Below, one piece after another: positions 13,693 through 18,912 of a stretch of 18,912 nucleotides of DNA. The stretch is from Nanobdellota archaeon (GTDB lineage Archaea; Nanobdellota; Nanobdellia; Pacearchaeales; GW2011-AR1). The stretch is from the NCBI GenBank assembly GCA_023397215.1, contig JAEWUG010000044.1:1-18912 (forward strand), written 5' to 3'. The position numbers and the translations under genes are program-made. Numbering within the stretch: position 1 is the first letter of the stretch; each line of letters begins with the position of its first letter. A model generated the notes under the pieces. That model had not been told where the DNA came from and made no database searches. It saw only the letters and a list, made by a program, of their open reading frames with translations.

Positions 13693-16600
13693 ATTGAAAG
13701 AGAATAACATTCGATTGATTTTAAGCATTTTTTTAATTATATTTTTAATTGGATTTGTTAGTGCTGATTTTAAATTTGAAAACACAAGTGGAACTGAATT
13801 AATGAGAATATTTTCTTCTTCTGGAAATTTGAGTCTTTTAGGAAAAATAAATGCTAGTGATGTTTGTGTTGGTGATATTTGTTTAGGATCATTAGGGGAA
13901 AGTGTAAGTGGAGATTATGTTCCTTATAGCGGTGCAACAAAGAATGTAAATTTAGGTTTAAATAATTTCACAATTAATACAAATATATTTCATGTTGATG
14001 CATTAAGTGGAAGAGTTGGTATAGGAACTGTTAGCCCTAATTATGGTAAATTACATGTTTCAGGAGATGGTAATGAAGGTGGTATTCGTGTAGGTGATAG
14101 TAGTACTACATTTAGAATATATACTAATTCTAGTACAAATGCAGCATATTTAACAAGGGGTGGTGTTGACACTCAGGGTATTGTTATTGATTCTAGTGGT
14201 AAAATTGGTATAGGTACAACTTCTCCTCAAGCAAGTTTACATGTTAATTATCCAACTAGTGGAAATGTTATTTTTCAAGCTGGAACAGGGGATGGTGGTT
14301 CTGACATGAATATGAAATTAGGATATAATGATTATGGTTGGTATTGGAAATATTTAGGAACAGGCTCTGGAGATAATAATGAATTACAATTATGGAGTGA
14401 AGGTGCTGGTAGTACTGATCAACAAGTTTATGGAATTAAACAAAGTGGTAAATTAACTTTTTATAAAGAATTAAATTTGAGTAATAATAAAATAGTTAAT
14501 CTTGCAAATGGAACATCAAATTATGATGCTGTTACAAAAATTCAATTAGATGCTATTAGTTCAACTGTTAGTGGAGATTATGTACCATATACTGGTGCTA
14601 ACAAGGCTGTTAATTTGAATGCAATGAACTTGACAAATGTTGGAAGAATTGGAATAGGAACAAGTAACCCAAATTATCTATTACATTTATCTGGTGGGGA
14701 TTTAAGAAGTGAAGGTACATTTAGAACAGGTATTTCTGGAGAACCTGGTAGATGGAGGTTTTATGATAGTTCTGGTTATTTAATGAGTTTTTGGACAGAG
14801 GCTACTGATTTTGATACATGGGGATTGTATTGGGATACAAGTGATAATGAAATGCGTTGGATGGGTAATGGAAATTTAAAATCTTCTATAGACTTAGATG
14901 ATGGTTCAGGTTATTTTCAAGGTAATGTTGGAATAGGTACAATCTCTCCTCAACAAAAATTGCATGTTAATGGTTCTGCTATTTTTAATGGGACTATTAA
15001 TATGGGTGGGAATAGAATTATTGGTTTAGGTAATGGGACTGCTGCTCAAGATGCTGTGACTTATTCTCAATTGCAAGCAATCAGCTCAACAGTTAGTGGG
15101 GACTATGTTCCTTATACTGGTGCTACAAAAGCTGTGAATTTAGGTGCTCAGACTTTAACTACTACTGGAGCTGTTAGTACTGGTGCATTGATTTCTACAA
15201 CAATAAATACTGGACAGGGTGCAACAGAAGTTTATTTGATGGATCAAAATATTAGAACAACTGACAGTGTATCTTTTGCAACTCTTAATACTGGGCAAGG
15301 AGCAAATGAACTTTATGCTATGAATCAAAATGTTAGAACAACTGATAATGTGAGTTTTAATAATATCAAAATAGGAAATGACCAATGGATTCGTGCTGTT
15401 GATTCTTCAGGTAGTGGATATGTAAATATGTTTAAGGTTAATTCTAATAATGAAATTGTTGTTGGTGGAAATTTGAATATTGGTAGTTTGGTTTTTGCTA
15501 GTGATAGTGGTTTAATTAGTGCAATGGATATGCCTGTTAGTTCTGTGTCAAGTGTTGGTAGTCCTCAAGGTTATGTATTTAAGATGGATGGGGATAATAT
15601 TATGAGTGTTTATTCTGAGTCTGATGGTGTTGGTGGTGTTCAAAATAAAAGAATAGGAATTGGAACAATTTCACCGACTGCAACATTAGATGTTAATGGT
15701 ACAGCAAATATTAGAGGGGCATTAACAATGAATAATAATAAAATTAGTGGATTAGGAAATGGTAGTTTAGCTCAAGATGCAGTGACTTATTCTCAAATGA
15801 TTTTCACAAATAGTTCTATGAAGAGTTATGTTGATGCCCAGGTTGGTAGTAGTGGTACAATGAGTAGTTGGTCTATTGGTGCTAGTAGTGGAACTGCACA
15901 AACTATAAGTGATGGACAAACAATGACTATTGCTCAAGGAACTGGTTTAACTACAAGTGTTGGAGGTACAAGAACTGTTACTATTGGAATTGCAAATGCA
16001 GGAGTTGGTGAAAATCAATTAGCTAATGGTGCTGTTACTAATTATAAGATTGGTTTTAATGCTATTAATAGTAGTCAATTAATTGCTAACTCTGTTAATA
16101 GTACCCATATTATTAATGGTGCTATAACTAGTGACGACTTAGCTAATGGTGCTGTTACTAATTATAAGATTGCTGCTAATTCTGTAAATATAACTCAAAC
16201 TACTTTTACAGATCAAAATTTAACAGCTAGTTCTACACCTACTTTTAATAGGTTAAATATAACAAATGCTCCTACACAAGGAAGTCATGCATTAAATAGA
16301 GATGCAGGTGATGCTAGATATGTTAATCTTGCTGGAGACACAATGACTGGAAATTTAACTTTAGCAAATGCTCCTTCTTTAGATTTACATGCTGCGACGA
16401 AAAAATATGTTGACGATGCTGTGATAACAGGAGTTGGAAGTGGAATTTCTGGAACACAAAATTATATTCCTAAATTTACAGGAACAAACACAATTGGTAA
16501 TTCTGTAATGTATGAAAGTACAACAGGAAATATTGGAATAGGAACAACTTCTCCTGGAGGAAAAATGGAACTATCTCAAGGTATGTCTAATTATAATACT

Positions 16601-18912
16601 GCTTTTAGTTTACCTCACTTGAGTCTTGGGGCTACAAATACTGTGGATAATACTGGTTTTGTTGGAATAACTTATGATGCAAGTACTTCTGCTAATTATG
16701 GTTGGTCTTCAGGTGCATTAAGAAGTACTAATGGTCAATCAAGTTTTGTATGGAAATATCATAACAGCAATGTTGAAGGATTAGAAAGAATGCGATTAGA
16801 TACTTCTGGAAATTTAGGTATTGGTACAATTTCTCCTCAACAAAAATTACATGTTAGTGGTAATGCTGTTTTTAATGGAACTATAAATATGGATTCAAAT
16901 AAAATTATTAATTTAGCTAATGGAACATCAAATTATGATGCTGTAACAAAGATTCAATTAGATGCAGTTAGTAATACTGTAAGTGGTGACTTTGTTCCTT
17001 ATAGTGGTGCTACAAAAAATGTAAACTTAGGTGCAAATAATCTTACAGTTGACACAAATGTTTTACATGTTGATTCTAATAATAATAGGGTTGGTATTGG
17101 AACAACCAGTCCTGCTACTTCTTTGGATGTTAATGGTGAAATGAGAGGTACTAAAATATCAATAGATGGTTCTTCAAATTATATTGATACTATTGGTTCA
17201 TATCTTACTTTAAAAAGTGGTGGTAATGAATTAATCATTGGTGGAAGTTCTGCTATGCATATTAATTATCGTAATAATACTGATGGTGGAGTTCCAACAA
17301 CATGGTACTGGAGAGCAGGTTCTTCTTCTTCTTGGTCTAATCATGCTATGGGTTCTTTAAGTTTAAATGGTGCATTAACAATGAATTCTAATAAGATTAC
17401 AAGTTTAGCAAATGGAACTGCTGCTCAAGATGCGGTGACTTATTCTCAATTGCAAGCTATAAGTTCAACAGTTTCTGGAGATTATATCCCTTATACTGGT
17501 GCAAACAAAGCTGTGAATTTAGGTAGTCAGACTTTTACTACAACTGGTGCAGCTTCGGTAGGTGCTTTAACTTCTACAACAATAAATACTGGACAGGGTG
17601 CAACTGAAGTTTATTTAATGAATCAAAATTTGAGGACAACTGATGGGGTGACTTTTGCGACGGTAAATACTGGTAATGGAGCAATGGAAGTTAATTCAAT
17701 AGCTGCATATTTAGGTAATCAAAATTTAAGAACTACTGATAGTCCAACTTTTGCAGGTTTAAGTCTTACAGACCAAACTTATACTCTTAATGATAATGTT
17801 AGAACCTTTGAAAATGTAGCTGGTTATTACCCTGGGAGTACTCCTTCTACTGGAACTGTAGTAGTTACTATTGAAAATACTCCAAATATTATGCTTGAAG
17901 CAGAAATTGTTATTCAAGGTTATGGAGGTCTTACTAAATGCCAAATTAGAGGATATACTTATACTGGTTCAACTTCTTGGCATCTTCCTACAGCCACATG
18001 TATTAGCAGTGGTCATAGTGGAGGATATACTGTTAGATTTGGAAAAAGAATTTCAGATAATGCTAGAGTAATAATGATTGGAACAACTACTTCAAATTGG
18101 GGAAGTTATCCCCATGTAACTATTCCAAGAGTGACTTATGGTTATCCAGGTTCTGGTTCTTCTATTGGGGATTGGACTATTGGAATTGTAACAGATGAAT
18201 CTGCATATACTTCTATAGAAAGTGTGGTCCCTAATAATAATTTTTATGCTGGAACTATAAATACTGGTGTAGGTGCTACTGAAGTTTATTTAATGAATCA
18301 AAATATAAGAACTACTGATAGTCCAACTTTTGCAGGTGCTACAATGAGTGGTGATATAGCTATGGGAACAAAGAAAATAACTGGTTTAGGTAATGGAAGT
18401 GCTGCTCAAGATGCGGTGACTTATTCTCAATTGCAAGCTGTTAGTAGTGGTGTTAGTGGAGATTTGAACAATTATTATTTAAAATCAAATCCTTATGGAT
18501 ATTATAATTCTACTACAGATGGTTCTGGTTCTGGACTTGATGCTGATTTATTGGATGGTTTAAGTTCTGCTAGTTTTTTAAGAAATGATTATCTTACTAC
18601 TAGATCTCTTTCTGATGCGAATTTAGCAGATGTTTCTGGAATTACAGGATATTATTTATCTTCTTCAGCAACAAATAAACCCACTGGAACTGACCATTCT
18701 CTATTAACTTTGTCTTTTAGTAATGCTTGGTCTACTCAAATGGCTGGAGATTGGCGAACAAATAATTGGTATGTAAGAAACCAAAATAATGGAAATTGGG
18801 GTTCTTGGGATAAGATATGGACTAGTGGTAATGATGGTTCTGGCAGTGGTTTAGATGCTGATACATTAGATGGTCATGATACTAGTTATTTTTTAGCTTC
18901 TTCTAGTTATAC
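13664..18912 (+). CDS. Giant secreted phage-tail-fibre-like surface protein (partial, 3' end beyond window)
   Basis: My translation finds no stop from 13643 to the last base: 1749 complete codons from ATG 13664. Residues 1-34 are a signal peptide (basic stretch, then LILSIFLIIFLIGFVSA, cleavage before Asp35). A TTG at 13694, one base after the upstream stop, would give a shorter, more typical signal peptide. The body is a modular fibre with only four cysteines. It has eight GIGT..SP....HV.G units, five GD[YF][VI]PY[ST]GA units, six NG[TS]...DAVT...QL units and INTG.GATEVYLM.QN.RTTD units. A phage-tail module GDTMTGNL...AATKKYVDD (about 888-920) and LANGAVTNYKI repeats are also present. A beta domain at about 1366-1525 resembles fibre receptor-binding domains (VRFG, SYPHVTI). 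A pyocin-knob-like domain (about 1659-1722) lies between two DGSGSGLDAD.LDG motifs. A peptidase S74 chaperone end may lie beyond the window. Probable role: surface adhesion. Confidence 0.85.
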   Translation, partial: MVMTWFSEFKLKENNIRLILSIFLIIFLIGFVSADFKFENTSGTELMRIFSSSGNLSLLGKINASDVCVGDICLGSLGESVSGDYVPYSGATKNVNLGLNNFTINTNIFHVDALSGRVGIGTVSPNYGKLHVSGDGNEGGIRVGDSSTTFRIYTNSSTNAAYLTRGGVDTQGIVIDSSGKIGIGTTSPQASLHVNYPTSGNVIFQAGTGDGGSDMNMKLGYNDYGWYWKYLGTGSGDNNELQLWSEGAGSTDQQVYGIKQSGKLTFYKELNLSNNKIVNLANGTSNYDAVTKIQLDAISSTVSGDYVPYTGANKAVNLNAMNLTNVGRIGIGTSNPNYLLHLSGGDLRSEGTFRTGISGEPGRWRFYDSSGYLMSFWTEATDFDTWGLYWDTSDNEMRWMGNGNLKSSIDLDDGSGYFQGNVGIGTISPQQKLHVNGSAIFNGTINMGGNRIIGLGNGTAAQDAVTYSQLQAISSTVSGDYVPYTGATKAVNLGAQTLTTTGAVSTGALISTTINTGQGATEVYLMDQNIRTTDSVSFATLNTGQGANELYAMNQNVRTTDNVSFNNIKIGNDQWIRAVDSSGSGYVNMFKVNSNNEIVVGGNLNIGSLVFASDSGLISAMDMPVSSVSSVGSPQGYVFKMDGDNIMSVYSESDGVGGVQNKRIGIGTISPTATLDVNGTANIRGALTMNNNKISGLGNGSLAQDAVTYSQMIFTNSSMKSYVDAQVGSSGTMSSWSIGASSGTAQTISDGQTMTIAQGTGLTTSVGGTRTVTIGIANAGVGENQLANGAVTNYKIGFNAINSSQLIANSVNSTHIINGAITSDDLANGAVTNYKIAANSVNITQTTFTDQNLTASSTPTFNRLNITNAPTQGSHALNRDAGDARYVNLAGDTMTGNLTLANAPSLDLHAATKKYVDDAVITGVGSGISGTQNYIPKFTGTNTIGNSVMYESTTGNIGIGTTSPGGKMELSQGMSNYNTAFSLPHLSLGATNTVDNTGFVGITYDASTSANYGWSSGALRSTNGQSSFVWKYHNSNVEGLERMRLDTSGNLGIGTISPQQKLHVSGNAVFNGTINMDSNKIINLANGTSNYDAVTKIQLDAVSNTVSGDFVPYSGATKNVNLGANNLTVDTNVLHVDSNNNRVGIGTTSPATSLDVNGEMRGTKISIDGSSNYIDTIGSYLTLKSGGNELIIGGSSAMHINYRNNTDGGVPTTWYWRAGSSSSWSNHAMGSLSLNGALTMNSNKITSLANGTAAQDAVTYSQLQAISSTVSGDYIPYTGANKAVNLGSQTFTTTGAASVGALTSTTINTGQGATEVYLMNQNLRTTDGVTFATVNTGNGAMEVNSIAAYLGNQNLRTTDSPTFAGLSLTDQTYTLNDNVRTFENVAGYYPGSTPSTGTVVVTIENTPNIMLEAEIVIQGYGGLTKCQIRGYTYTGSTSWHLPTATCISSGHSGGYTVRFGKRISDNARVIMIGTTTSNWGSYPHVTIPRVTYGYPGSGSSIGDWTIGIVTDESAYTSIESVVPNNNFYAGTINTGVGATEVYLMNQNIRTTDSPTFAGATMSGDIAMGTKKITGLGNGSAAQDAVTYSQLQAVSSGVSGDLNNYYLKSNPYGYYNSTTDGSGSGLDADLLDGLSSASFLRNDYLTTRSLSDANLADVSGITGYYLSSSATNKPTGTDHSLLTLSFSNAWSTQMAGDWRTNNWYVRNQNNGNWGSWDKIWTSGNDGSGSGLDADTLDGHDTSYFLASSSY
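14015..17137 (+). repeat. Eight GIGT-type fibre repeats
   Basis: Copies lie at 14015-14065, 14204-14248, 14648-14695, 14927-14974, 15653-15700, 16532-16576, 16814-16861 and 17090-17137. The consensus is [VIL]-G-I-G-T-x-[SN]-P-x4-[LM]-x-[VL]. This repeat is familiar from bacterial and phage fibre proteins that often end in a peptidase S74 chaperone. Spacing is irregular (about 190 to 880 bases) because other modules are inserted between copies. Confidence 0.8.
15193..17604 (+). repeat. 33-base identical segments in the INTGQGATEVYL module
   Basis: Bases 15193-15225 and 17572-17604 are identical, 2379 bases (793 codons) apart. The similarity extends further at protein level (GATEVYLM.QN.RTTD), and a third, more diverged copy begins near 18256. 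This marks a large in-frame duplication within the fibre gene. Confidence 0.7.
16019..16172 (+). repeat. 34-base direct repeat encoding LANGAVTNYKI
   Basis: Bases 16019-16052 and 16139-16172 are identical, 120 bases (40 codons) apart. They belong to a run of NGAVT/NSVN/NGAIT phrases, like the ADGAVTTAKI repeats of tail fibres, which tend to form beta-helical or trimeric shafts. Confidence 0.75.
17419..18439 (+). repeat. 40-base identical segments in the AAQDAVTYSQLQA module
   Basis: Bases 17419-17458 and 18400-18439 are identical, 981 bases (327 codons) apart. A close third copy starts near 15040, and looser relatives occur near 14503, 15757 and 16915. Nucleotide identity with unchanged codon choice suggests recent duplication or recombination between modules. 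Confidence 0.7.

Noticed and set aside
13593..13760. Programmed frameshift joining the 897-aa protein to the giant fibre protein
   Set aside because: The frames overlap (13643-13692), but the downstream frame carries a clear signal peptide with a cleavage site right after the overlap. That would make no sense in the middle of an exported chain, and no convincing slippery sequence was seen.
14015..18439. CRISPR-like repeats
   Set aside because: The repeats are in-frame coding modules at irregular spacing, with conserved protein sequence between them.
13664..18912. Prophage or archaeal virus tail region
   Set aside because: Only fibre-like modules are present, with a signal peptide in front. 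No capsid, terminase, baseplate, integrase or att-like repeat was seen in the window. It remains possible that such genes lie beyond the right edge.

Overview
The window is very AT-rich coding sequence. It looks like a chromosome segment from a small-genome archaeon of the DPANN type (Woesearchaeota/Pacearchaeota-like). Three things point there: TATA-like boxes about 25 bases upstream of start codons with almost no leader, GGAGGTGA/GGTGAT ribosome-binding sites at the internal or short-leader genes, and a cargo of Asn- and Ser-rich, membrane-anchored, Ig-like surface proteins with Cys-rich stalks of a kind common in those lineages. The assignment is an inference; no rRNA or other marker gene is present.

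Layout. Bases 1-113 hold the start of a leftward gene for a small membrane or secreted protein. From a divergent promoter region (114-199), seven genes run rightward with gaps of -4 to 45 bases: two membrane-anchored Ig-like proteins (200-1312, 1309-1734), two large membrane-anchored surface proteins (1779-3851, 3853-7977), a MoxR-type AAA+ ATPase (7995-8969), a DUF58 protein (9015-9920) and a BatA-like von Willebrand A membrane protein (9922-10857). The last three form the classic MoxR-DUF58-VWA module. Its coupling to four surface proteins suggests an envelope assembly, maturation or quality-control unit.

A 141-base intergenic region (10858-10998) carries poly-T termination signals, a perfect 10-base inverted repeat and a new TATA-like promoter. 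After it comes a second unit. An 897-residue type II membrane protein (10999-13692) has a short basic cytoplasmic head, a very sequon-rich stalk, an EF-hand-like loop and a terminal fibre-carrier domain. It is followed by a giant secreted protein (13664 to beyond the window end, at least 1749 residues). My translation of that frame has no stop codon through the last base. It is built from phage-tail-fibre-like modules: eight GIGT..SP....HV.G repeats, GDYVPYxGA repeats, NGTAAQDAVTYSQLQA repeats, a GDTMTGNL...AATKKYVD module, a candidate receptor-binding domain and a pyocin-knob-like domain. The pair is best read as a cell-surface adhesin or fibre system.

The most unusual recurring signal is a short hydrophobic motif, [FIL]-[ILS]-[TS]-G-[FNY]-[VAFY], found eight times across three otherwise unrelated surface proteins, often just after an amphipathic FFxNxF stretch. 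It may mark an undescribed anchoring, sorting or assembly peptide. Every base of the window is either in a gene or in an intergenic gap shorter than 150 bases; I saw no tRNA, rRNA, CRISPR array, insertion sequence or integrase.
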